A DNA stretch of 64,000 nucleotides from Trebonia sp963795335 (GTDB taxonomy: Bacteria > Actinomycetota > Actinomycetes > Streptosporangiales > Streptosporangiaceae): positions 1-64,000 of the forward strand of contig CAWCHI010000011.1 in assembly GCA_963795335.1 (NCBI GenBank). The letters are read 5' to 3'. Numbering within the stretch: the stretch's first letter is position 1; each line of letters begins with the position of its first letter. The position numbers and the translations under genes are program-made. The notes below the pieces were generated by a model. The model did no database searches. It saw nothing but the letters and a program-made list of their open reading frames with translations, and was not told the origin of the DNA. Positions 1 through 8,182 of this stretch are shown one piece after another.

Positions 1-1565
1 CGCGGCGGCGACCTGATCGTCAACACCGACGAGTTCACCAAGCGGAACCTGACCAAGGTCGGGTATGCGGCAAACCCGCTCGAGGACGGCTCGCTGGACT
101 CGTGGAAGCTGCACCCGGTCCCGCTGACCTCGCTGACGGTCAAGTCGCTGGAAGCCCTCGACATCTCGCCGCAAGGACGCCGAGCGGGCCAAGAACATGT
201 TCGCCCTCGGCCTGCTGTCGTGGCTCTACGGCCGGCCGGCGGAAGGCACGCTGAACTTCCTCGAGGCCAGGTTCGGCAAGAGGCCCGAGATCTACAAGGC
301 CAACGTGACCGCGTTCACCGCGGGCTGGAACTACGGCGAGACGACCGAGGACTTCGCGGTCCGCTACGAGATCAAGCCCGCCCCGATCGCGCCCGGCCGT
401 TACCGCAACATCACCGGCAACCTCGCGCTCTCCTACGGGCTCATCGCGGCCGGCCAGCTGTCCAAGCTGCCGCTGTTCCTCGGCTCGTACCCGATCACCC
501 CGGCCTCCGACATCCTGCACGAGCTGTCCAAGCACAAGAAGTTCGGGGTGCGCACGTTCCAGGCCGAGGACGAGATAAGCGCGGCTCAGCGCGGCGCTGG
601 GCGCGTCGTTCGGCGGCTCGCTGGCGGTGACCACCACCTCCGGCCCGGGCATGCTGCTGAAGGCCGAGACGGTCAACCTGGCCGTGTCGGTCGAGCTGCC
701 GCTGGTCGTCATCGACGTGCAGCGTGCCGGGCCGTCGACCGGCATGCCGACCAAGACCGAGCAGACCGACCTGCTGATGGCCCTGTACGGGCGCAACGGC
801 GAGTCGCCGGTCCCGGTCATCGCCGCGCAGAGCCCGTCGGACTGCTTCTTCGCCGCGATCGAGGCGGCCCGGATCGCGGTCACCTACCGCACCCCGGTGA
901 TCCTGCTGTCCGACGGCTACCTGGGCAACGGCTCCGAGCCGTGGCGGGTGCCCGAGGTCGCCGAGCTGCCCGACCTGTCGGCCGGGTTCGCGTTCGCGCC
1001 ACGACCGACGCGCCCGCCGAAGGTGAGTTCCAGCCGTTCACCCGCGACCCGGCAGACGCTGGCCCGCCCGTGGGCGATCCCCGGCACCCCCGGCCTCGAG
1101 CACCGCATCGGCGGCATCGAGAAGGCCGACGGGTCCGGCAACATCTCCTACGACCCGGACAACCACGACCTGATGGTCCGCACCCGGCAGGCCAAGGTGG
1201 ACGGCATCGCCGCCACGATCCCGCCGCTGGAAGTCGATGACCCCTCGGGCGAAGCGCGAGGCTGCTCGTGCTCGGCTGGGGCTGGCACCTACGGCTCGAT
1301 CGGCGCCGCGGTGCGCCGCGCCCGCACCGAAGGCCACCAGGTCGCGCAGGCCCACCTGCGGCACCTCAACCCGTTCCCGTCGAACTTGGGCGAGGTGCTG
1401 CGCTCCTACGACAAGGTGCTCGTGCCCGAGATCAACCTGGGCCAGCTCGCCCTGCTGCTGCGGGGCAAGTTCCTCGTCGACGTGATCTCCTACAACCGCG
1501 TCCGCGGGCTGCCGTTCACCGCAGCGGAGCTCACCGGCGCGATCGAGGAAGTGCTCTCCGCATGA
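1..1565 (+). CDS. korA: 2-oxoacid:ferredoxin oxidoreductase subunit alpha (KorA-like), 5' partial, several frameshifts
   Basis: This is the larger subunit of the CoA-dependent enzyme that oxidatively decarboxylates 2-oxoglutarate (or a related 2-oxoacid) and reduces ferredoxin. It enters from the left edge, so the N-terminal gamma-type domain is mostly missing. Recognisable segments include SYPITPASDILHELSKHKKF, the segment GPSTGMPTKTEQTDL typical of alpha subunits, and the tail HLNPFPSNLGEVLRSYDKVL. The protein continues through three frames: frame 1 to about 170, frame 2 to about 585, then frame 3, with compensated out-of-frame patches near 1005-1055 and 1255-1285. Family sequence resumes after every break, so indel errors are more likely than gene decay. 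The TGA overlaps the korB ATG, as in a coupled two-subunit operon. Confidence 0.9.
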
Positions 1566-2626
1566 CAGAACTGCATGACATCCCGAACGGTGGCCACCGC
1601 CTCCGCTCCCTCACCCTCGTCCCCCAGGCGGAGGGCCTGGCGGCCAAGGACTTCAAGTCCGACCAGGAGGTCCGCTGGTGCCCCGGCTGCGGTGACTACG
1701 CGATCCTGGCCGCCTTCCAGGCGTTCCTGCCCGAGCTGCAGGTGCCGCGGGAGAACGTGGTCGTGGTCTCCGGCATCGGCTGCTCGTCGCGGCTGCCGTA
1801 CTACGTCTCGTCCTACGGCATGCACTCCATCCACGGCCGCGCCCCGGCGATCGCCAGCGGGCTGGCGTCGTCCCGCCAGGACCTGTCGGTCTGGGTTATC
1901 ACCGGCGACGGTGACGCGCTCTCCATCGGCGGCAACCACCTGATCCACGCACTGCGCCGCAACGTGAACATCAAGATCCTGCTGTTCAACAACCGGATCT
2001 ACGGGCTGACCAAGGGCCAGTACTCGCCCACTTCGGAGCAGGGCAAGGTCACCAAGTCGACGCCCTACGGGTCGCTCGACCACCCGTTCAACCCGCTGTC
2101 GCTCGCGCTCGGGGCCGAGGCGTCGTTCGTGGCCCGCTCGGTTGACTCCGACCGCAAGCACCTGCAGTCGGTGATGCGGGCGGCGGCCGACCACAAGGGG
2201 TCCGCCTTCATCGAGATCTTCCAGAACTGCCCGATCTTCAATGACGACGCGTTCGCCCCAGTCAAGGAGCCGAAGGCGCCAGGCCTGATCCGGCTGGCCC
2301 ACGGCGAGCAGATCCGCTTCGGCCCTGACGCCTCCCTCGGGCTGACCTACGGCCGCTACGGCTCGATCGAGACCGTGCTGGCCAGCTCGGTCCCCGCCGC
2401 CGAGCTGATCGTGCACGACGCGACGCTGGATGACCCGTCGTACGCGTTCGCGCTGTCCCGGCTCGACAGCTACGACTTCACCCACACCCCCATCGGCGTG
2501 TTCCGCGCGGTCGAGCGCGGCTCTTACGACGACGCGATGGCGGCGCAGATCGAGACCGCCCGCTCCAGCGGCGAAGGCGACCTGGGGCAGCTGCTCGCGG
2601 GCAGCGACACCTGGGAAGTCAACTAA
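1562..2626 (+). CDS. korB: 2-oxoacid:ferredoxin oxidoreductase subunit beta (KorB-like)
   Basis: This is the thiamine-diphosphate-binding beta subunit, 354 residues and full length. WCPGCGDY at residues 39-46 and C74 (GIGCSS) are the cysteines that ligate an iron-sulfur cluster. GDGD at 115-118 followed by the NN pair at 143-144 is the ThDP/Mg motif. The ATG at 1562 overlaps the korA stop as ATGA and marks the start, although the open frame runs further upstream through korA. It forms a two-gene unit with korA feeding low-potential electrons to ferredoxin. Substrate preference for 2-oxoglutarate is inferred from actinobacterial homologs and is not visible in the sequence. Unlike korA it has no frameshift. 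Confidence 0.93.
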   Translation: MTELHDIPNGGHRLRSLTLVPQAEGLAAKDFKSDQEVRWCPGCGDYAILAAFQAFLPELQVPRENVVVVSGIGCSSRLPYYVSSYGMHSIHGRAPAIASGLASSRQDLSVWVITGDGDALSIGGNHLIHALRRNVNIKILLFNNRIYGLTKGQYSPTSEQGKVTKSTPYGSLDHPFNPLSLALGAEASFVARSVDSDRKHLQSVMRAAADHKGSAFIEIFQNCPIFNDDAFAPVKEPKAPGLIRLAHGEQIRFGPDASLGLTYGRYGSIETVLASSVPAAELIVHDATLDDPSYAFALSRLDSYDFTHTPIGVFRAVERGSYDDAMAAQIETARSSGEGDLGQLLAGSDTWEVN

Positions 2627-2676
2627 CGCGGCGGGGCCACCGCCCGCTCGTCACCTTACAGTGCGGCCCTGTCCGT

Positions 2677-2698
2677 CGGCCCCGGCTTACCGGGGCCG
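2677..2698. terminator. Hairpin between korB and the following minus-strand gene
   Basis: A perfect 9-bp inverted repeat, CGGCCCCGG and CCGGGGCCG, surrounds the 4-base loop CTTA, 50 bases after the korB stop. No clear T-run follows on either strand. It lies where converging transcripts would meet, so a bidirectional terminator role is plausible. A weaker hairpin with arms GCGGG/CCCGC lies at 2631-2647. Confidence 0.5.
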
Positions 2699-2929
2699 GC
2701 GGTCACATGTCCGGCGCACGTCGGACAGCACCGTCAGCAGCGTCGCCTCGGCGTCGGCGTCGCCCGCCCACAGGCTGAGCAGGCCGCGCTCGAGGCGCTG
2801 GGCCAGCTCTTCGTCACCCGCCCGGCCGCGCTGCCGGGTCCGCCGCGCCGCCTGGGCAAGCAGGCTCGTGACCTGCTGCAGACGGCGGCCGGTCACCTTG
2901 CGGGGCGAACGGTGTACAAGTGTCGTCAT
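2687..2929 (-). CDS. Small hypothetical protein (80 aa)
   Basis: I do not recognise this protein. It is 80 residues, strongly basic at the N-terminus, with a predicted helical middle (LLAQAARRTRQRGRAGDEEL), and has no signal peptide, membrane segment or cysteine motif. In its favour, an ATG is preceded by GAGGGTG at a 5-7 base spacing, and the frame fills an otherwise empty gap between korB and the PH-domain gene. Against it, high G+C makes chance frames of this size common and the last codons overlap the hairpin at 2677-2698. It is a weak call. Confidence 0.35.
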   Translation of the reverse strand: MTTLVHRSPRKVTGRRLQQVTSLLAQAARRTRQRGRAGDEELAQRLERGLLSLWAGDADAEATLLTVLSDVRRTCDRRPR

Positions 2930-3282
2930 GCGGTCACCCTCGCACGAGGGGCGCCGGCGGCCGCCGATCCTGGTTGGTCCGGCGGTTCCGTGCTATTCGA
3001 CGGCAAAGCGGGCCACGTCACGCCTGCGCCCGGCGAGCCCGAGGGGCGCACGGGGGGAGAGGGCTGCACCCGCGGCACCGATTCCCGGCCCTCAGCGGCC
3101 TGATTTCGTTTCCCTCAGCGAAAACGGGAAATTATTGTTGCTCTGACTCGGAAAAGTTTCCGGGCTGCCGAATGTTTCCCCTATAACTGAGGCCTTCGAT
3201 GCTGGCGAGCACAGGGGTGTTACTGGTAAAGCGAGCCGGGTGGTTAGCGTGAGCCTGGCGGCTGGCGGGCCGGCGGCGGCCG
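2930..3282. other. Intergenic region with an A/T-richer patch
   Basis: No convincing gene is visible in these 353 bases. The stretch around 3115-3190 is clearly richer in A and T than its surroundings and carries a short inverted repeat, CGGAAA-AG-TTTCCG, near 3149-3162, plus TATAAC near 3182. It lies downstream of the PH/septum-formation gene and upstream of the small hypothetical gene on the same strand, so it could hold a terminator for the first and a promoter for the second. I cannot place either firmly. Confidence 0.4.
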
Positions 3283-4689
3283 TCATTTGCCGCTGCCCTT
3301 GATCGAGTAGTCCACCGGCGTCCCCCCTGACGGGCCAGACGAGGACGGTTCGTAGGCAATGCACTGTACCGAACGGTCGCCTGAGGACCAGTCACCTGAG
3401 TCGGGGGCGATCTGCATGAGTGAGAAGGCTGACTGCACTTCGGTGACGCCGTCGTAGGAGGCGAACGCCGCGTCGCAGCGCTCATTCACCTGCTGATCGA
3501 CCCGGCTGTCGCCTGGGTAAGCCAGCGATGACGGCCAGATCTCGCCGGCGAAAATGACCTCGGCCTCGTGCTGCTGGGTGCAGGCCACCTGGGTGACGTG
3601 CAGAGGCCAGGGCGCGGTGGAGGAGGCCAGGCCCATGTTGGAGCCCGCCAGGCAGTCTCCCGGCTGCAACTCGCCGACGGTGAGCTGGTTGGCGGAAGTC
3701 GGTGCCGACGTGAACATGAACCCGGCGACGACGAGCGCGGCTATCCCCGCGGCGGTCACCCCGCCCGCGACTATGGCCGCGCGCCGGGACAGGTGCAAGG
3801 CCCGTGCCGGCGGCCGCCCATGCAGGGGGTCGCCTGCCGGCGCCCCCGGCGGCGCCTGGGCCGCCTGCTGGAGCTTCCGCAACTCGTGGCGGCGCTGGTA
3901 CGCCCGCACCGTAGCTCTGAGCGGGAGCAGGGTGACGCCGTAAGCGATCCGGGTAAGGATGGCCCCCGGAGTGGACACGAACAGGTACAGGACCACGTCC
4001 ACCGCGACGGCCCCGGCCGTCACCGCCAGCCAGGTGGCAGCCACCCTTGTCGCCCGCCTGGTGCGCCCGGCAGGATCAGGCCCCTCCCGGACCGAACCGG
4101 GCAGGCCGCCCGGACCGGGGCAGGGTCCGGGCGGGACGGCCTGCCCGGTCAGCTCCGCCGGCACGTGATGACGCTCAGCGGCCTGCCTGACCGCGGCCAG
4201 TATCCCGGGATCGGCCTCCGCTTGTTTCCTGCGCGCCGTCCCCTCGGCGGTTACCTCGCGCCCGTCGTGGCAAACAACCCGCAGGGCCCACAGGCGCTCT
4301 GCCCCCTCACCGCGGGCCGACCCGTCCGCGAAGCAGCGCACTTCCGGCCTGCTGATCTGGTCAGTGTGCAGGAAGTTGCGCACGACGACGCCGTACGCAC
4401 CGAACTGGACCGCGGTCCGCCAGACCCGGGCCCACAGCCACAGCCACGCGGCCACGGTGCCGGCCAGCGCGACGGCCGAGAGGGCGGCCGCCACCGGGTG
4501 ACCAGGACCAAGCCAGAAGCTGCGCCACCCCCACACCACGCTGCCGGCAACGAGGACTCCCCCAAAGGCAGAGACAACTGCCAGCTGACGGTGAAACCGG
4601 TCGACGATGACAAGCGGACCCGCGCGCACTGCTAATTCCGCCGCCTTTCGCTTTACACGGACCATTATGCGACCGTGCGTGAGCGCCAC
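3283..4689 (-). CDS. Membrane protein with N-terminal PH-like region and C-terminal septum-formation-like domain
   Basis: This 468-residue protein has three visible parts. Residues about 38-90 form two hydrophobic segments followed by a region typical of small bacterial PH domains (FGAYGVVVRNFLHTDQISRPEV). The middle (about 215-265) has another pair of membrane segments. A single membrane helix near 300-325 (AAIVAGGVTAAGIAALVVAGF) is followed by an extracytoplasmic domain with C-x-A, a QxCxQQHEAEV-type motif and paired cysteines, matching the septum-formation (DUF4190-associated) family. The exact role is unknown; envelope or septum-related is an inference from the domain. It starts 25 bases after msrA and may be co-transcribed with it. 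Confidence 0.6.
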   Translation of the reverse strand: MALTHGRIMVRVKRKAAELAVRAGPLVIVDRFHRQLAVVSAFGGVLVAGSVVWGWRSFWLGPGHPVAAALSAVALAGTVAAWLWLWARVWRTAVQFGAYGVVVRNFLHTDQISRPEVRCFADGSARGEGAERLWALRVVCHDGREVTAEGTARRKQAEADPGILAAVRQAAERHHVPAELTGQAVPPGPCPGPGGLPGSVREGPDPAGRTRRATRVAATWLAVTAGAVAVDVVLYLFVSTPGAILTRIAYGVTLLPLRATVRAYQRRHELRKLQQAAQAPPGAPAGDPLHGRPPARALHLSRRAAIVAGGVTAAGIAALVVAGFMFTSAPTSANQLTVGELQPGDCLAGSNMGLASSTAPWPLHVTQVACTQQHEAEVIFAGEIWPSSLAYPGDSRVDQQVNERCDAAFASYDGVTEVQSAFSLMQIAPDSGDWSSGDRSVQCIAYEPSSSGPSGGTPVDYSIKGSGK

Positions 4690-4714
4690 AAAGGGAGGCG
4701 ACGGTGACAGTGCC

Positions 4715-5371
4715 CTAGCTGTCCAGTTTCAGGCCGACCGGGCAGGTCACGCCGGTGCTGTGGTCGGGGCAGTAGCCCCACGGGACCTTGTGCAGGTACT
4801 GCTGGTGGTAGTCCTCGGCGAAGTAGAACTCACCCGCGGGGACGATCTCGGTGACAATCTCGCCGTAGCCGCGCTCATGGAGCCGCTGCTGGAAGTCGGC
4901 CCGGGACTGCTCCGCGGCGGCCCGCTGGGCCTCGCCGTGGTAGAAGATCGCCGAGCGGTACTGGGTCCCGATGTCATTGCCCTGGCCCATGGCCTGGGTC
5001 GGGTCGTGCGACTCCCAGAACACCTTCAGCAGCTGCTGGTAGGAGACCTGGGACGGGTCGAAGACGACCCGGACGGTCTCCGCGTGGCCGGTCTTGCCGC
5101 TGCAGGTCTCCTCGTAGGTGGGGTTGGGGGTGAACCCGCCCTCGTAGCCTACGGCGGTCGTGTACACGCCGGGAACCTGCCAGAAGGTCTGCTCCTCGCC
5201 CCAGAAGCAGCCGAGCGCGAACTCCGCGATCTCGCTGCCATCCGGGTAGGGCCCGGTCAGGGGGGTGTGCAGCACCTCGTGCAGCTCCGGGACCGGCATT
5301 GGCACCGGGCGGCCCGGGAGGGCGTTCTCGGCGCTGACCATCTGCGTCTTACGGAAGCCGAAAATACTCAT
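4715..5371 (-). CDS. msrA: Peptide-methionine (S)-S-oxide reductase MsrA
   Basis: MsrA reduces the S-epimer of methionine sulfoxide in proteins, using a catalytic cysteine recycled by thioredoxin. The catalytic motif GCFWG lies at residues 54-58, and GTQYRSAIFYH, EDYHQQYL and the two C-terminal recycling cysteines (C201, C210) are all present. Its 218 residues are normal for the long actinobacterial form. The ATG is preceded by AGGAGG at 7 bases, an almost ideal ribosome site. It lies between the polyprenyl synthase and the PH-domain gene on the same strand; an oxidative-stress repair role is known for the family. Confidence 0.95.
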   Translation of the reverse strand: MSIFGFRKTQMVSAENALPGRPVPMPVPELHEVLHTPLTGPYPDGSEIAEFALGCFWGEEQTFWQVPGVYTTAVGYEGGFTPNPTYEETCSGKTGHAETVRVVFDPSQVSYQQLLKVFWESHDPTQAMGQGNDIGTQYRSAIFYHGEAQRAAAEQSRADFQQRLHERGYGEIVTEIVPAGEFYFAEDYHQQYLHKVPWGYCPDHSTGVTCPVGLKLDS

Positions 5372-5492
5372 GCGTTGCCTCCTTGTGTCTTTCCGCCCGG
5401 TGTAACCACCGCACCGCCCCCGCTGTTCCGGCCGCCAGCGGCCCGCAGGCGGGTGACGGCGGCGCGCGGGCGGCCGCGACCGGGAAAACGGC

Positions 5493-6494
5493 CTAGGCCG
5501 TGCGGGTGTTGACGAAGTCGCACAGGCTCTCGAAGGCCTGGCGCGGCGGCAGGTCGGGCAGCTGCGCCAGCAGCGCCCGGGCCTCGCTCACCCAGGCCCG
5601 CACGGTCTGCCTGGCCTCCTCGAGGGCGGGAGACTCACGCAGCAGCCGCAGCGCCTCGGCATGCAGCTCCGGATCGCTGAGGTCGGCATCGCGCAGCAGC
5701 TCCCGCAGCCGCACCGCGTCCGGGCCCGGGTCGGTGCCGCGCAGCGCGTACAGCACCGGCAGGGTGCGCACCCCCTGACGCAGGTCGGTGCCCTGCTCCT
5801 TGCCCGATTCGGCCGAGGTGGAGGCGACGTCGAGTACATCGTCGGACAGCTGCCAGGCCACCCCGATGCGCAGGCAGGCGTCGGAGATCAGGTCGGCCGT
5901 CTCGCCCGGCAGCCCGGAGAACATCGCCCCGAAACGGCCCGAAGTGGCGATCAGCGAACCGGTCTTCTCGGTGATGACGTGCATGTAGTGGTCGAGCGGG
6001 TCCTCGCCCGGGCGGACCCCGACGGTCTCAAGCAGCTGGCCGTCGACCAGCCGGCCGAAGGTCTCGGCCTGGATCCTCACCGCGTCCGGGCCGAGGTCGG
6101 CCAGGATCCGGGAGGCGCGGGCGAACAGGTAATCGCCCGCCAGGATGGCGACCGAGTTGCCGAAACGTGAGTTGGCCGACGCCTGCCCGCGCCGGATCGA
6201 CGCCTCGTCCATGACGTCATCGTGGAACAAGGTCGCCAGGTGGGTCAGCTCGATGGCGACGGCGGCGTCGGTGATGCGTTTGTCCCGGTGATCGCCGAAG
6301 CGGGCAGCCAGCAGCACCAGCATGGCCCGGAAGCGCTTGCCCCCGGCCTGCATCATGTGCCGCGACACCTCGGCGAACATCTCGTGGCCGCCAAAGGAGG
6401 CATCTTGCAGGGCTGCCTCGACAAGGGCGAGGTCCTCGGCCATCTCCGCGGTCAGGGCCGCGTCGGCCAGGTCGACGGGAACAGCGATGGTCAC
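5493..6494 (-). CDS. Polyprenyl diphosphate synthase (menaquinone side chain)
   Basis: This trans-isoprenyl diphosphate synthase makes the long prenyl tail probably used for menaquinone. The first aspartate-rich motif DDVMD is at residues 92-96 and the second, DDVLD, at about 218-222; GGKRFR and the RRG after the first motif also match the family. I start it at the GTG at 6494, giving 333 residues, because GGAG lies 5-6 bases upstream and homologs begin there; an upstream in-frame ATG at 6548 lacks support. It follows nuoN by 98 bases, and menG lies on the other side of the nuo cluster, which supports a role in quinone synthesis. Chain length cannot be read reliably. Confidence 0.88.
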   Translation of the reverse strand: MTIAVPVDLADAALTAEMAEDLALVEAALQDASFGGHEMFAEVSRHMMQAGGKRFRAMLVLLAARFGDHRDKRITDAAVAIELTHLATLFHDDVMDEASIRRGQASANSRFGNSVAILAGDYLFARASRILADLGPDAVRIQAETFGRLVDGQLLETVGVRPGEDPLDHYMHVITEKTGSLIATSGRFGAMFSGLPGETADLISDACLRIGVAWQLSDDVLDVASTSAESGKEQGTDLRQGVRTLPVLYALRGTDPGPDAVRLRELLRDADLSDPELHAEALRLLRESPALEEARQTVRAWVSEARALLAQLPDLPPRQAFESLCDFVNTRTA

Positions 6495-6592
6495 TCGAAC
6501 TCCATGTCGTCGGAACTCTCTACCCCCAGCGTACGAGCACCCCAGCATGCGTGTGACAGCGCCGGGTGCTGTACGCCGGGGCCGAGGCCCGG

Positions 6593-8182
6593 CTAGCGGA
6601 CGAACAGCGTCGTTGCCGCGTGGTTGGCGAGCGACAGAACCGGCTCGGGGATGATGCCGAAGACGACCGCAGACAGCGCCCCGACGGCCACCGCCGTGCC
6701 AGTGAACACGGACGGGACGGCCACCACGGGGCCGTCAGCAATCGGCTCGCTGAAGAACATCAGCACGATGACCCGGACGTAGAAGAAGGCGGCGATCGCC
6801 GAGGCGACCACGCCGACGATGACCAGTGGCGTCGCCCCGCCCGCGATGGCGGCCGAGAACACCGCGAACTTCCCGGCGAAGCCGGACGTCAGCGGGATGC
6901 CCGCGAACGTCAGCAGGAACAGCGCGAACACCCCGGCCACGACCGGCGACCGCTTGCCCAGGCCCGCCCAGCGGGACAGGTGATCGGCCTCGCCGCCGGA
7001 GTCGCGGACCAGGGTGATCACCGCGAACGCGCCCACCGTGGTCAGGCCGTAGGTCGCCAGGTAGAACAGCGAGGACGACAGCCCCTGGACCGACGAGGAC
7101 ACCACCGCGGTGAGGATGAACCCGGCGTGCGCGATGGAAGAGTAAGCCAGCAGCCGCTTCACATCGGTCTGGGTGATCGCCACCACCGCGCCGACCACCA
7201 TGGTGAGGATCGCGACGACCCACAGGGCCGGGCGCCAGTCCCAGGTCAGCGCGCCGAAGGCGACGTAAAAGACGCGCAGCAGGGCGCCGAAGGCGGAGAC
7301 CACCACGCAGGACGCCATCAGGGCGGTGATCGGGGTCGGCGCGCCCTGGTAGACGTCCGGCTTCCAGCTGTGGAACGGCACCGCGCCGATCTTGAACAGC
7401 AGCCCCAGGCCGGCCAGGGCGATGCCGCCGAACAGCAGGGTGTCCGAGCCGGCGCCGCTGGTGGAGGCCGTGGCGATCGTGGCCAGTGAGACCGAGCCGG
7501 AGTAGCCGTACAGCAGCGCGATCCCGAACAGGAAGAACGCCGACGAGAACGCGCCGAGCAGGAAGTACTTCATGGCCGCCTCGTGCGACAGCAGGCGGCG
7601 GCGCCGGGCGAGCCCGCACAGCAGGTACAGCGGCAGCGACAGCGTCTCCAGGGCCACGAACATGGTCAGCAGGTCGTTGGCGGCCGGGAAGAGCAGCATG
7701 CCGCCGACCGCGAACATCGTCAGCGGGTAGATCTCGGTGTGCACCAGCCCGGCCAGGAGGCTCTCGCGCTCCTCGGTCGACCCGGGGACGGCCGCCGCCT
7801 GGCCCGCGAACGTCGAGACGTCATGCGAGGCGTCGGCGATCAGCAGTACCGAGACGGCCGCCAGGACCAGGATCGTGCCCTGGATGAACAGGGTCGGCCG
7901 GTCGACCCCGACCGCGCCCATCGCGGCCGAGTTCCCGGCCGAGCCGTTCGCGAACAGCGTCGAGGAGGCGGCGATCACGCAGGTCCAGACGAACGCGGCG
8001 ACCAGGGCGCCGAAGGTGACCACCAGGTGCACCGCGCGGCGCAGCTCCCGGGGGACGAAGGCCTCTACCAGCACGCCGACGATCGCGGCGCCGAAGACCA
8101 CCAGCATCGGTGCGAGCTGGCTGTACTCAATGCTCGGCGCCGTGATCGCGCCAGGTACGGCCGCGGTGGCAGCGAGGCTCAC
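6593..8182 (-). CDS. nuoN: NADH-quinone oxidoreductase subunit N
   Basis: NuoN is one of the three antiporter-like proton-pumping membrane subunits of complex I, here 529 residues with about 14 hydrophobic segments. The conserved PFHSWKPDVYQGAPTP segment and the lysine in LLFKIGAVPFH identify it. The GTG at 8182 overlaps the nuoM stop as GTGA and fixes the start, although the frame stays open through most of nuoM. It is the last gene of the nuoA-N run. Together with NuoL and NuoM it should couple electron transfer to proton translocation in the plasma membrane. Confidence 0.95.
   Translation of the reverse strand: MSLAATAAVPGAITAPSIEYSQLAPMLVVFGAAIVGVLVEAFVPRELRRAVHLVVTFGALVAAFVWTCVIAASSTLFANGSAGNSAAMGAVGVDRPTLFIQGTILVLAAVSVLLIADASHDVSTFAGQAAAVPGSTEERESLLAGLVHTEIYPLTMFAVGGMLLFPAANDLLTMFVALETLSLPLYLLCGLARRRRLLSHEAAMKYFLLGAFSSAFFLFGIALLYGYSGSVSLATIATASTSGAGSDTLLFGGIALAGLGLLFKIGAVPFHSWKPDVYQGAPTPITALMASCVVVSAFGALLRVFYVAFGALTWDWRPALWVVAILTMVVGAVVAITQTDVKRLLAYSSIAHAGFILTAVVSSSVQGLSSSLFYLATYGLTTVGAFAVITLVRDSGGEADHLSRWAGLGKRSPVVAGVFALFLLTFAGIPLTSGFAGKFAVFSAAIAGGATPLVIVGVVASAIAAFFYVRVIVLMFFSEPIADGPVVAVPSVFTGTAVAVGALSAVVFGIIPEPVLSLANHAATTLFVR

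Noticed and set aside
3568..4635. A 355-codon plus-strand frame
   Set aside because: It is antisense to the PH/septum-formation-like gene, whose frame has membrane helices and conserved cysteines; this one is low-complexity.
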